The position numbers and the translations under genes are program-made. This document shows positions 35,319 to 45,592 of a stretch of 64,000 bases of DNA, in pieces. Under the pieces are notes generated by a model. That model was given only the letters and a program-made list of their open reading frames with translations, was not told where the DNA came from and ran no database searches. The DNA comes from Aquatica leii (Eukaryota > Arthropoda > Insecta > Coleoptera > Lampyridae), in NCBI GenBank assembly GCA_035610365.1, contig CM069433.1, forward strand, positions 79,580,236 through 79,644,235. Direction: 5' to 3'. Position 1 is the first letter of the stretch. Every line of letters starts with the position of its first letter.

Positions 35319-38264
35319 CTATTTGCTACTAAGTTTTTGCACAGCCTTTTGTTTTTTACACTTTTTCTTTTTTTGGTTCTTCTGAATTGATTCATTATTG
35401 GATTTGCAGTAATTATTTAATAGTATATCAGAAAAGTGAGTAATACATTCTTCAGCTAATTTGTTTCTATCGATTGCACAAGCAGTACAAATGTTAAATG
35501 TAATATTTTTGTAATTTAACATCTCTACAGCCAAAAACTGTAAAATACTTTTTTGTGACTTACATTTTAAGAAGAAGGTTTCAAATCTTTCACTAATTAA
35601 CACTTTAAAGAGCAAAAATATATGTGATATAATGTGTACTACAACATCTTTAGGCCATTTTAAGCCCCCGCGGTCCAAACTTTGTATATATGAGAATTCG
35701 GCGCTATTGGGTAGTTCAACGTCCAAATTTGTTCTAAAGCAAAGGAAATTACAGCAACTTTCACAATTCAACTTTTTATTTACTACTCTGGCAATGTAAC
35801 CTGCTATGTATATCAACACACGAGTCTCGTTTTCGCTAATTATTTCATCATTGGTCAAAATTACAGCATCCGGAAAAATGTCATCAAATTCTACGTGAGT
35901 ATCCAGATCGATATTTTTTCATTCTTTTGTTAACAATAAATTATCTACTATAAAAGAGCCCTTGTAGGACGATTTTAGTTCTAAAACACTTAACAATTTT
36001 AATTATTATTTTTATTATTATTAATTAAAAAACTCTAGAACTTGCATTACAGATATATGGTAATTACCGCCAGACATTAACCTATATTGCCCAAATCGTC
36101 CCTCTAAATCATCTGTCTGAAATTTACCAAGTAACACGTAATCAAATTTTAATTCGGTTAATAAGTACTCAGTCAATTCTATAAAAGATCTACATGTGTG
36201 ACTTAGAGAAAAGTATGTTTAACTTGATAGTTTGCCATTTCTGGATTTATTCAATTCACCTGAGATAGTTAAGTTTTCCCATAATTTCAACCATGTGAGA
36301 AAATTTTTTAAGAAAATAATATTTTTGTCGCATTCTCGTGATTTTATAGGATCATAATGTGAATCACGAAAACGTACACCTTTAAACTGGGATTTACAAT
36401 TTACAACTTTCCACCAATTTGATATTATATTTAAAAACTGTATAGTTCCATTTACTATACTAATGTTATTCTTATTATATTCTTCAAGAGCAGCTACATT
36501 TTTATTATCAAAAAGACGTACGCATAATTGTACGTTTTGCCGTTCAATAGAGGAAGGATATAATACTTTTCTTGAGAGACTTGGTGTCAATTTTATTAGA
36601 CTATTCTCTTCTTGGTTGTACATTTTTTTTAAATGGTTTACGCTTGCACTTATAGTGGTTATTCTCTCTGGATCCTGAAATATTTGTAAAGTTTGCATAT
36701 CATCCGGTATCTTTGGAAAAGTTTGCATGCTATCCTTTTGGTTGAACCAAATATTTCTAATTGATTTAAAAATATGAACTGTGTCGAATAACATGAACAC
36801 TTTCTGAGTTGTTTTCGAATATGCATTAAGAAAATAAATATTTATTTCACCGCCGCAGAGTAAGTCAAACACTTTCTGATTTACAGAATTATTATCAGAA
36901 ATCACGGCAATTACTTGGTAACCAATTTCAGTGAAAACTTTTAGAACTTTAAGTGTTAGTTCATGCAGTAAACCATGCTTAAGTGTGGAAACAGGAAACA
37001 ATCCTACTATATCTTTATAACTTGAATATATAGATGATATCATAAAAGCTTGAATAGTAGTTGCTGGAATTAACGATTGCTCATCAGACACTGATAAGTC
37101 ACTGCCCTTTTCCGTAGCAAAACCCTCTATTTTTCCACTTTTATATGATATGTTAGAGGAAACATAGATCTCATCCAGTAATAAAATAACATATTTTTCT
37201 TTATTGCTTAAAACTTTTCTTTTCTCAGTTAAGTACTTTACATGATTTCCATTTATACCCGAATTGTTTGGTCCAAGTTTTAGCAATAAACGTTTAAGAT
37301 ATCGCGAATTGGGAAGTGTTAAAATATTAGAATCTTCTATTAAACGGTACGCGCCGGGAAAAGTAAAAGATATAGTGCTTGCCCAAATAAGAGTATCTGT
37401 ACAGTATGTTCTTTTATTGCTATTAAGTAAATTCATTTGTTTGCCAATAAACTTTAATGTTTGTAAATGCTCATCAGAATTAGTTTCTACTTCCAATTTA
37501 TTCAAAATTTTGCTAATAAACTTTAAACCGTCTTTCGTGGTATAATCTATAACATAATTTTTTACAAATTCTAACATATTAAATAAAACAGACCAAGCGC
37601 TACATCTTTTGGTTTTTCCTAAAATATTACTTAAATATTTGTTATTAACTTCAGCGTTTTTGTAAAAAAATATTACCCTTAAGTCAAGCTGTATGATTAT
37701 GGCTTTAAGAACATATCGCAATTCAAATGTCGTATCACATTCAATATGAAAAATACAAATTTGGTCTTCATAGACATTTACATCAAAATAACTCTTTAGT
37801 AATGAAAAACTGTCTATTTTACCAGAAATATTATTTTTCAACTCTTCAAAGCTGTTAATTATATCCATTTCTTTTTTAATTTCTTCTTCAACTTTCTGCC
37901 TTTTCTCACATTCCCAGTGACGCAAAGAAGGCGATTTTCTTTTAGAAGGTAGGTTAATGGTCATATATGAGGGCTGATTTTCAAAAACCGTTGGATAAGC
38001 GTCATCTGAAAGTTTTAGTTGGCCCCTTGAAACCTTTAAAATGGTCCCATCTGGTCTGGTTATCGTATCTTCTCTTATAATACAATTTTCAGTGAAATGC
38101 TTTATACAAACTCGAGTAGAATTTGTAATTTCATAACCTTTGCGGTGAATGCAATTCAGCCACTTACTTCTACGACTTTCATCTTTTGGGAAACGAAAAA
38201 TTGTAACTTTCCCATTAGCATTATAATTACTTTTGCATCCTGGAACGCAGCAAGCAGAAGACAT
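35319..38264 (-). pseudogene. P-element transposase (THAP domain), three disruptions
   Basis: Cut-and-paste transposase. Residues 1-681 are open from ATG 38264 to a TAA at 36219. The N-terminus is a THAP C2CH zinc finger (CCVPGC ... RFPKDESRRSKWL ... VCIKHF). RNase H-like catalytic motifs follow: LLLDEIYVSS, VISDNNSVN and LFDTVHIFKSIRN. After the TAA the same frame continues with TYFSLSHTCRSF, GKFQTDDLEGRFGQYRLMSG and SVMQVLEF to another stop near 36030. The TAA stands where family alignments have Gln, so it looks like a CAA-to-TAA nonsense change. An A/T-repeat near 36000-36030 shifts the frame, a TGA lies near 35925, and the C-terminal domain (YIAGYIARVVNK, paired Cys) ends at 35319. An intron over the breaks is possible but I see no good splice sites. 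Probably inactive. Confidence 0.85.
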
Positions 38265-38514
38265 TTTCCTAATTAAGAATAACCCTTAATTCCTATTAAA
38301 CGAAAAAGTTTTAATAGTTTTATTACCTGCCTTGTAAATGACCACACTAAATTTGTCTTTTAGTAAAAACTAATTCAATTTAGGTAAGGTATTAACTACG
38401 CCGTCAGTTAAGTAAATAGCACAGAACACTCACTGTAAATACTGAAGAATTAAAATCACAAATTACGGTATTTTTAGTTTATGACTAAAATATATCCTAT
38501 GTATCGAATAGCAA

Positions 38515-38717
38515 TGTTTTATTACTCGACACCTCTAATGTTATTAGGGCTAATCGATGATCAAAAGACACATTCAAAGGAAATATAACTTGGTTTATTT
38601 TTACTGACATGTGTACATATTATAAGATTATCTGCATCATACGCCCCAGCTATGAATGCCACGTTGTCACGTGTCTTTTCCCAGCTTGAGCGTTGTTGCC
38701 AAATTCAATATATTACA
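38515..38717 (-). repeat. Gypsy 3' LTR
   Basis: This copy lies downstream of the minus-strand gag-pol stop codon (38745). It is preceded on the minus strand by an A-run and GAAACAGATAAGA, the most likely polypurine tract region. Confidence 0.93.
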
Positions 38718-38744
38718 TCTTATCTGTTTCAGTATTTTTTTTTT

Positions 38745-41700
38745 TTACACATAATCTCTAAATCTAACTGGCATCTTAACAATACGACCTGATCTAGTTA
38801 CATTTGGGGATGACATGGGTTCGCTAGATGTTTCTGTTGTACTATTATTAACTTGAAACTCTGGTATCGAATCAGTTTCCTCGAGATCACATTTGGGAAT
38901 GAACTCAATTTCTGACTTTCTTAGATCTACTCTGTTACGTCTGACTATTCCGGAGTCTGTTTCGACCAAGTATGATCTCGGTGAATCATGTTCGCTTACA
39001 ATTTTACCACCATCCCAACACCTATCTACGTGATTATATACATTCACATTTTGCCCTTTGCCTAATTTTTGTAATTCTTTGCTGTGTTTATTGTAATATC
39101 TACTACTTAAGGCTTGTTTGTTACTGAACTTCCTTGACAAATTATTATCGAAAAATTTCTCTTTTAACAATGTATTACAAATAAGTAATTTAGTTTTACA
39201 GATACGACCTAAAAATAATTGTGAAGGAGTAGCGTTCATATGTTTTAAAGGTGTATTACGATATTGCAATAGAGCAGGGTAAATTTCTTTGTCTTCGTCA
39301 ATACATTTTTTTACTAAAGATTTTGCTATGCCCACACCTTTTTCAGCTAGGCCGTTCGATTGGGGATAGTTAGGACTTCTTGCTATAATGTTGAAGTTCC
39401 ATTCTTCAGCAAATTGTTTCATTTCATAACTTGTGAAAGGTACATTATCGCAAACCAAACTATCAGGAGAACCGAATCTAGAGAATACCTTTTTAAACTG
39501 TTTGATTACCTCTGAACTGGATTTATCCTTAATTGACAATAACTCTATCCAGTTGGAATATGCGTCATACAATAACAAATATTTGTAATTGCCATAGGAA
39601 AATATATCTGTACCCACACGTTGCCATGGACGCTCTGGTATAGGATATGATAATAATGGTTCTTTGCAATTTTTCTTAGCATATTTGCTACACACTTGAC
39701 AGTTGAGGACAAACTTTTCAATATGTTGATTGATTTTGGGCCAATATAATAGTTGTCTGGCGCGTGCTTTACACTTTTCAATACCTAGATGTCCTTCATG
39801 TAATAGCGTTAACATTTCATAACGAGCTTCAGTTGGTATAACTATTTTATCTCCATTTAACAGTAAATTCTCACATACGTTAAGAGTATCTTTTATTTTC
39901 CAATAAGGTAGTAACTTTATTGAATTTGGATGTTTCTTATTAAAACCTAACCAACTATTCTCAACAAATTTTATTACTTCAGCTATGGTCTCGTCATTTT
40001 TCGAAGCTGTTTGTAGCTGAATCTTTCTATTATTTGAAATAGGCAAATTTTGTACTGCAAATTTTATTGAGTCTACAAGTTCTGGATCATCCGCTACCTG
40101 GTATTTTAAATATGCACGTGAAAGAGTATCTGCTATATACATTTCTTTGCCAGGCACATACTTGATTTGTAATTTTGGATACCTTAATAATTTAAGTACG
40201 AGTCTTTCCAACCGACGCGACAATTTGCTCAAATCTTTTTTCACTATTGCCTGTAACGGTTTGTGATCACTATGTATAATGACATTGGGGTGACCGTAAA
40301 TGAATGGATAAAATTTTTCTACAGCGAAACAAATGGCTAATAGTTCTTTTTCAATTTGCGCCCATTTTTGTTCCGAACTAGTAAGACATCTGGAAGCATA
40401 TGCGACCGGTTTGTTATCTTGTAGCAGACATGACCCAATTCCGTCTTTACTACTATCCGTCTGAATAATGATATCTTTGGTGAAGTCAAAATATGCCAAT
40501 ACAGGCGCGTTCGTGAGTAATTTTTTTATTTCTATAAACGATTCGCTGCATGCATCAGTCCAGTTCCATTCTACATCTAGCCTAATTAATTCTCGTAGTG
40601 GCGCTGTAACTTTTGAAATAGACGGTAAGAAACGCGACAGGTATTTGGTCATACCAAGGAATCGACTTAATTCCGCTCGATTTCGTGGTGTTTCGATTTT
40701 AAGAATTGCTTCAAGGTAGTCTTTATCTGGTTTTAACCCGTTACGCGTGAACACATGGCCCATATACTTAACTTCAGACTTCTTATATTGAACTTTTTTC
40801 AGATTGAACTTCGCACCATACTTTCGCGCTGTGTCTAATACGCGAGCTAGATTTTCGTCGTGTTCTTTTTCGGTTTCACCTGTCACGATTATATCGTCAA
40901 AATACACACCTACGCCTTTTAGTCCTCCGAATATTTTATAATTTTGTTTAAAAAATACTTCCGGCGCTGAGCAGATGCCAAATGGTAAACGGCAATACTG
41001 GTACCGTCCGAATGGCGTCTGAAATGTGAGAATCTCGGAGCTCTCATCGTCAATCGGTATTTGAAAGAATCCGTCTTTCATGTCTAGCACCGTAAATATA
41101 TTTTTTTTCGACAAGTTGTATATGAAATCATCTAATGTAGGTATTTGGAACCTTTCCCTTTCTATATTTTCATTTAAATGACGCGGGTCCAAGCATAACC
41201 TAATTTTGCCGTTAGCTTTCTCAACAATTACTAATGGGTGTAGCCATTCTGTGGGCTTCTCTACTTTTCTGACTATTCCCTCACATTCTAACCTATCTAA
41301 TTCTGACTTGAACTTATCATGCAAACTAAACGGAATTCGCCTTTGTGGGCAACACTTAGGAACTGCTTCGTTTTTTAGTTTTATCTTGTATTCAGTGGGT
41401 AATCTACCTAATCCCTCAAAAACATCTCTGTAATCACTATAGATGTCAATAAAATCGCCTATTGAATCAATTCTTTTGATTAATTCTAAATCTACGCAAT
41501 TTCGTAGCCCTAGTAATGGCATTTGATTACCATGTCTTACTACAATGAAATCTATTATACATTTTTTTCCTTTTACCTCACAAGGCAACTCAATCGAGCC
41601 TACTACATCTAACTTAAAATTACCATAAGAAACTAACTGTACGCCTGTCGGTTTGATCTCTCGGTCACAATTTAAGAGTTTTACAACGTGCAACGGCAAT

Positions 41701-42656
41701 ACAGAAGTCATTGCACCTGAATCAAGTTTACATGTTACACAAATACCATTAATTTTACCTTTTCTGTCCACATCTTTGTATTCATACCGCTTTAAATCGC
41801 CTTCCTCGATTGCACTGAGATAGAATGTTTCTCCTCGATCTTCACCCAACTCTTCAGTATCTTGTCTGTCACTGTTGTCGACAGTCACTTCGTGTACATT
41901 TTCCTTCTGTAACATTATAGTTCTCTTCTTGCAGACTTTGGCAAAATGATTTTTTTCCGAACACTTGGCGCATGTTTTCCCATAAGACGGACCCTTTGCC
42001 TTCTTAAAGACATGATTGTAACCACAATACCTGCACAACCGCTTGCCTTCCATCTTAACCAATTTATTGTTACTTGACGATTGTACTGCATTTATTACCA
42101 CTGGTTCTTTTGAAGAGGTTAGAGCCATTGACTGTGTTTTGCTAGCCTCTGTTATTCTACAAAACTTAATTGCCTTTTCTAAATCTAATTTTTCTTCTCG
42201 TAGTAGCCGCTCTTGTGTTATCTTGTCCGCAATCCCTAAAACAATTCTGTCTCTTACCATTTCATTTTCTTCTTTGTACTCGCATTGTTTAACTGCTTTT
42301 TTTAATTCCATCACAAAGTTATCAAAGCTTTGGCCCTGTTTTTGCTTAATGTTATTGAACATGTACCTATGGAAAACTACATTCCTTTTCGGTGAGCAAT
42401 ATTCGTCAAATTTGTTTAGGATCGTTGCTACTTTATTTTTATCTTCACCTTCCACATATTCAAAGTTATTATAAACATCAAGACCCTCGTCTCCAATTGC
42501 ATTCAATAATATACCTATTTTCTTCTTGTCAGTGGCGCTTGCCTCACATGTAGCATCTACAAATAACTCAAACCTTTGCTTGAACTTTTTCCAATTATCT
42601 GCTATATTATTGTCAAAAACTAGCTGACACGGCAACCGGAAACTCGACATCTCCAT
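38745..42656 (-). CDS. Gypsy gag-pol polyprotein, single 1303-aa frame
   Basis: One uninterrupted frame from ATG 42656, about 100 nt after the 5' LTR. The order is Gag capsid-like region (1-200); paired-Cys zinc region CRYCGYNHV...CAKCSEKNHFAKVC (about 205-245); aspartic protease with CKLDSGAMTSVLPL (about 312); reverse transcriptase with FTVLDMKDGFFQIPID, FGICSAPEVF and catalytic GVYFDDIIVTG (about 585); RNase H with IIQTDSSKDGIGSCLLQ (about 732); integrase with the HHCC finger (HEGHLGIEKC...CQVCSKYAKK, about 952-1000) and the D-D-E core (GTDIF, VCDNVPFTS, NGLAEKG). There is no envelope gene. Gag and Pol are fused in one frame, as in several insect gypsy lineages. All catalytic motifs are present and no stop interrupts the frame, so activity is possible. 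Confidence 0.95.
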   Translation of the reverse strand: MEMSSFRLPCQLVFDNNIADNWKKFKQRFELFVDATCEASATDKKKIGILLNAIGDEGLDVYNNFEYVEGEDKNKVATILNKFDEYCSPKRNVVFHRYMFNNIKQKQGQSFDNFVMELKKAVKQCEYKEENEMVRDRIVLGIADKITQERLLREEKLDLEKAIKFCRITEASKTQSMALTSSKEPVVINAVQSSSNNKLVKMEGKRLCRYCGYNHVFKKAKGPSYGKTCAKCSEKNHFAKVCKKRTIMLQKENVHEVTVDNSDRQDTEELGEDRGETFYLSAIEEGDLKRYEYKDVDRKGKINGICVTCKLDSGAMTSVLPLHVVKLLNCDREIKPTGVQLVSYGNFKLDVVGSIELPCEVKGKKCIIDFIVVRHGNQMPLLGLRNCVDLELIKRIDSIGDFIDIYSDYRDVFEGLGRLPTEYKIKLKNEAVPKCCPQRRIPFSLHDKFKSELDRLECEGIVRKVEKPTEWLHPLVIVEKANGKIRLCLDPRHLNENIERERFQIPTLDDFIYNLSKKNIFTVLDMKDGFFQIPIDDESSEILTFQTPFGRYQYCRLPFGICSAPEVFFKQNYKIFGGLKGVGVYFDDIIVTGETEKEHDENLARVLDTARKYGAKFNLKKVQYKKSEVKYMGHVFTRNGLKPDKDYLEAILKIETPRNRAELSRFLGMTKYLSRFLPSISKVTAPLRELIRLDVEWNWTDACSESFIEIKKLLTNAPVLAYFDFTKDIIIQTDSSKDGIGSCLLQDNKPVAYASRCLTSSEQKWAQIEKELLAICFAVEKFYPFIYGHPNVIIHSDHKPLQAIVKKDLSKLSRRLERLVLKLLRYPKLQIKYVPGKEMYIADTLSRAYLKYQVADDPELVDSIKFAVQNLPISNNRKIQLQTASKNDETIAEVIKFVENSWLGFNKKHPNSIKLLPYWKIKDTLNVCENLLLNGDKIVIPTEARYEMLTLLHEGHLGIEKCKARARQLLYWPKINQHIEKFVLNCQVCSKYAKKNCKEPLLSYPIPERPWQRVGTDIFSYGNYKYLLLYDAYSNWIELLSIKDKSSSEVIKQFKKVFSRFGSPDSLVCDNVPFTSYEMKQFAEEWNFNIIARSPNYPQSNGLAEKGVGIAKSLVKKCIDEDKEIYPALLQYRNTPLKHMNATPSQLFLGRICKTKLLICNTLLKEKFFDNNLSRKFSNKQALSSRYYNKHSKELQKLGKGQNVNVYNHVDRCWDGGKIVSEHDSPRSYLVETDSGIVRRNRVDLRKSEIEFIPKCDLEETDSIPEFQVNNSTTETSSEPMSSPNVTRSGRIVKMPVRFRDYV

Positions 42657-42755
42657 TCTTGAGACCGTTTACTTCTAACTTGTTTTAACACGTGGTTCAA
42701 TTTCTAAAGAACTTCTTTTCAGTTCCTTTTAATTCTTTTAGAACACCTGACACCA

Positions 42756-42957
42756 TGTTTTATTACTCGACACCTCTAATGTTATTAGGGCTAATCGATG
42801 ATCAAAAGACACATTCAAGGAAATATAACTTGGTTTATTTTTACTGACATGTGTACATATTATAAGATTATATGCATCATACGCCCTAGCTATGAATGCC
42901 ACGTTGTCACGTGTCTTTTCCCAGCTTGAGCGTTGTTGCCAAATTCAATATATTACA
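42756..42957 (-). repeat. Gypsy 5' LTR
   Basis: Promoter-bearing copy for the minus-strand element; nearly identical to the copy at 38515-38717. Confidence 0.93.
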
Positions 42958-43539
42958 AGCAATCGTCAATCACCGTCCATCCGCAGTTGTGACGTAGGTG
43001 ACGAAGTGGGGATGAGAGTGCAGGCTAGATCTATCGGTCGGCTACGGTTAAATCCTTGGGTTATACCATCTTTCGTCACAGTAGCCTGTGCTTTAATCAG
43101 TTTTGTATTGTGATCAGTTGTTTCTCTAGCATTGTGTACTGACTGCCTTATTTATAGTTTTTTTATTTAACTATAATAATTAAAAACCTACGCGAGTACC
43201 TATACGTTCTTGTGATGTGTACCAAATTTGTGAGCATATTTTCGTGAATTATTCCATATTATGCACATAAACATTTAATATTTTTAACCACGTGACCAAT
43301 GCTACAGGCAACCCACTATATTTACACAATATAAAGCGTTGATTATATAAGTCAATAGGTAATTCGTAGGTTAAACAAAGACGCAAAATCACGTTGTTTG
43401 AATTAATATCTGCTCACCCCTTACATAGTGTAACATATTGTACATATGCATATCTAAATAGTATTTGTAAACAGTTCTGAAAAAAACATATCAATTTTAT
43501 TATAGGTAATAACATATAAAAGAGGTTATTTAAAAACGC

Positions 43540-43855
43540 CATGAAGACTTTTTTGTAGGACGTCACAGAGAAGCTCTTGAATAAACGTCACAGGAATGTT
43601 GTCATAAAACGTCACAAGTAGGTTCTAGGAGAAACGTATTCTAGCAGCGATCTTGTTACAGAATGAATCAAAGATGTTCTTGAACAACGTCGCAGAGATT
43701 TTTGTTATAAAAGGTCATAAAAACATCGCAGCGATTTTGTTATGTAACGTATCAGAGGTTATTGGACAACATCGCGGAAACTTTGTTATAAAACGTCACA
43801 AGAAGATTCTAGTAAAAACATCGCAGAGATATTGTTAAGTTGCAGGATATACAAC
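43540..43855. repeat. Degenerate minisatellite, ~26-29-bp unit, about 11 copies
   Basis: A unit close to AACGTCACAGAGATTTTGTT plus ATAAA repeats from about 43558 to 43850, with variants such as AACGTCGCAGAG, ACATCGCAGCG and ACGTCACAAG. Copies are diverged, so the array is old. It ends about 420 bp upstream of the sulfotransferase start codon. Confidence 0.75.
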
Positions 43856-44211
43856 GTTTGTGTGAATATGAATGCGATATATGTTAAAAGTACTTGAAAC
43901 TAAACGTAACAGGTTATGAAAAAAACAATATATTACGTTAATGCGATGTTTTTTTTTGCTTAGTGGTGTCAATCGCCTAGTAATGACGTCTCTTTTTAAT
44001 GACTTTACATGTAATAACTTAATGAGATTGCACGTTTTAAAAGAACATTAATAACTCATGCTTAGAAACAATCGTGAATATTATACAAAATTCAGATATG
44101 AATTATTTTATAAGTTAATATAGAAAATCAGTTAAATTAAAAAAAATAAACGGTTATTTATTTAATAGCGGAATATTACGTATTCTTATCTAATCATAAT
44201 TATCGTAATGG

Positions 44212-44252
44212 TATAAATATGTATTCAGAACCAACATATAATTAATTCACTT
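44212..44252 (+). promoter_or_regulatory. Candidate TATA box and initiator of the sulfotransferase gene
   Basis: TATAAATA at 44212-44219, and TTCACTT at 44246-44252 as an arthropod-like initiator about 35 bp downstream. The start codon follows at 44278. TATA-containing insect promoters often serve tissue-specific or inducible genes. Confidence 0.4.
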
Positions 44253-44277
44253 TACAAATAATTCATATTTTTGCAAG

Positions 44278-45592
44278 ATGGAACTTATATTTAAACAAGC
44301 TCTTAAAATAGATGAAGACGTAATAAAAATTAAAGTAAAGAAATATCAAATTCGAAACAGTGACGTTTTTTTATTAGGGTATCCTAAGTCAGGTAATAAT
44401 AATAAATTCTACGTATATTATTTTAATTTATATTTTCATAGGAACAACTTGGGCACAAGAATTGATTTGGTTAATACTAAACGATCTAAATTATGATGGC
44501 GCTAAAGCGTTTGTTGACGAACGAGTCCCAGTACTAGAGTAACAATTTTTTCTCACTTTTCATTAATTACGTAAAATTTTATTATTTAGAATGTGTGCAT
44601 ATTGGAAAGGTGATGCGCAAAGCAACGCAATTCCAGAATGCCATAAAAATTCGATGGAATTTGCTTACAAATTAAAAGATCCACGTTGTATAAAGACCCA
44701 TTCAAGATGGGAGTACCTTCCGGATGAGCTTTTGAATGATACTAAAAATTCAAAGGTTCGTAACTTTTCGATTACAGCTAACTTACCAGATAGCCATTTT
44801 ACGATACTTATTATTAGAATAGCAGTTTATATACTGTTTTTAAAGTTAACAAATCACTTGACATAACTTTTAACATGTAACTGTTTTGTGTCTTTTACGA
44901 TTGTTTTACCGTCGGACTTGGAGCGTTTGGTATATAAGTACCTACAAAATGTTGTATTATTCAATTTTAGAGAAGTCTATAATGAGTACCTTAAAAACAT
45001 CAATTAAACAAAACACATTTTTTTAAATGAAAGATACAACTTAAAACTATTTTTAGATCATCTATATAGCGCGAAATCCAAAAGACGTTTGTTTATCTAA
45101 TTACCATTACTTACACTAAAAACTTGTTAAACTTAACAGATTGTTCATTGGAAGATTTCGGTGACTTTTTCTTAAACGGGGGGTGTAAGTAAGATTTTGT
45201 AATAAAAAAAAACAGTTAAATTGTTTTAAGATGATGGCATTGGTGATTACTGGAATCACGTATTATACTTTTGGAACCGCAGAGACCAACCCAATATTCT
45301 CTTTATAAAGTACGAAGATATGAAATGTAACTTATTAGAAGTGATTCGAAAGGTAGCAACATTTTTAAATAAAAAATTAACCGAAGAAGAAGAAACACGA
45401 TTGTTAAAATGGCTTGATTTTGAAACCATGAAAAATAATTCGGCAGTAAATCACAACGCGCTTTATCAAAAACCTGGATTTATAAGAATTGGAAAAATTG
45501 GCGAACACAAAAAAGAAATGTCTATTGAACTCATTGAAAAATTTGATTCTTGGATTGAAAACAACTTAAAGAATTCCGATTATGAAATATAA
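44278..45592 (+). CDS. Cytosolic sulfotransferase (SULT1-like), five exons, one apparent frameshift
   Basis: Transfers sulfate from PAPS to small hydroxyl or amine substrates (hormones, phenolics, xenobiotics) in the cytosol. Exons: 44278-44392, 44442-44538, 44590-44755, 45057-45184 and 45231-45592, about 289 aa. The 5'-phosphosulfate loop YPKSGTTW is assembled across intron 1. The substrate-side motif KTHS, the 3'-phosphate motif IARNPKDVCLSNYHY, FLNGG, YWNHVLYF and YEDMK are in order, followed by NSAVNH. Exon 4 carries one surplus base near 45110: the frame shifts between SNYHY and YTKNLLNLTDCSLEDFGDFF, and all later exons fit the shifted frame. This is either a young null allele or an assembly error. 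The family's C-terminal RKGKVGDW is here RIGKIGEHK, so the Trp-bearing PAPS contact is altered. Poly(A) signal AATAAA at 45607. Confidence 0.85.

Larger units (their letters stand above)
38515..42957 (-). mobile_element. Ty3/gypsy LTR retrotransposon, intact and young, minus strand
   Basis: Two LTRs (38515-38717, 203 bp; 42756-42957, 202 bp) start TG and end CA and differ by only two substitutions and one 1-nt indel. The target duplication is AGCAA (38510-38514 and 42958-42962). Directly inside the 5' LTR the minus strand reads TGGTGTCAGG, which fits a primer-binding site for a tRNA-Leu 3' end (tentative). A single gag-pol frame fills the interior. The insertion is inside a P element. Confidence 0.96.
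34866..43054 (-). mobile_element. P-element relic with subterminal inverted repeats, split by a gypsy element
   Basis: The string GGCTAGATCTATCGGT(C/A)GGCTACG occurs at 43023-43046 and inverted at 34874-34897, with similarity running about 75 bp inward (for example ACGTCACAACTG at one end and ACGTCAGAACTG at the other, as read inward). Between these lies the THAP-domain P transposase on the minus strand. A Ty3/gypsy element (38515-42957) is inserted upstream of the transposase start. Without the gypsy the P element is about 3.7 kb. The exact outer ends and the 8-bp target duplication could not be fixed. Confidence 0.75.

Noticed and set aside
40468-42474. Plus-strand ORFs (83, 75 and 143 aa) opposite the gypsy gag-pol
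   Set aside because: Antisense shadows of the 1303-aa minus-strand frame.
34858-43062. 8-bp target duplication of the P element
   Set aside because: I compared the sequences flanking the inverted ends and found no matching 8-mer; the exact ends are uncertain.
43540-43855. Spaced repeats that might look like a CRISPR array
   Set aside because: Units are diverged and contiguous with no unique spacers of regular length; eukaryotic context. It is a minisatellite.
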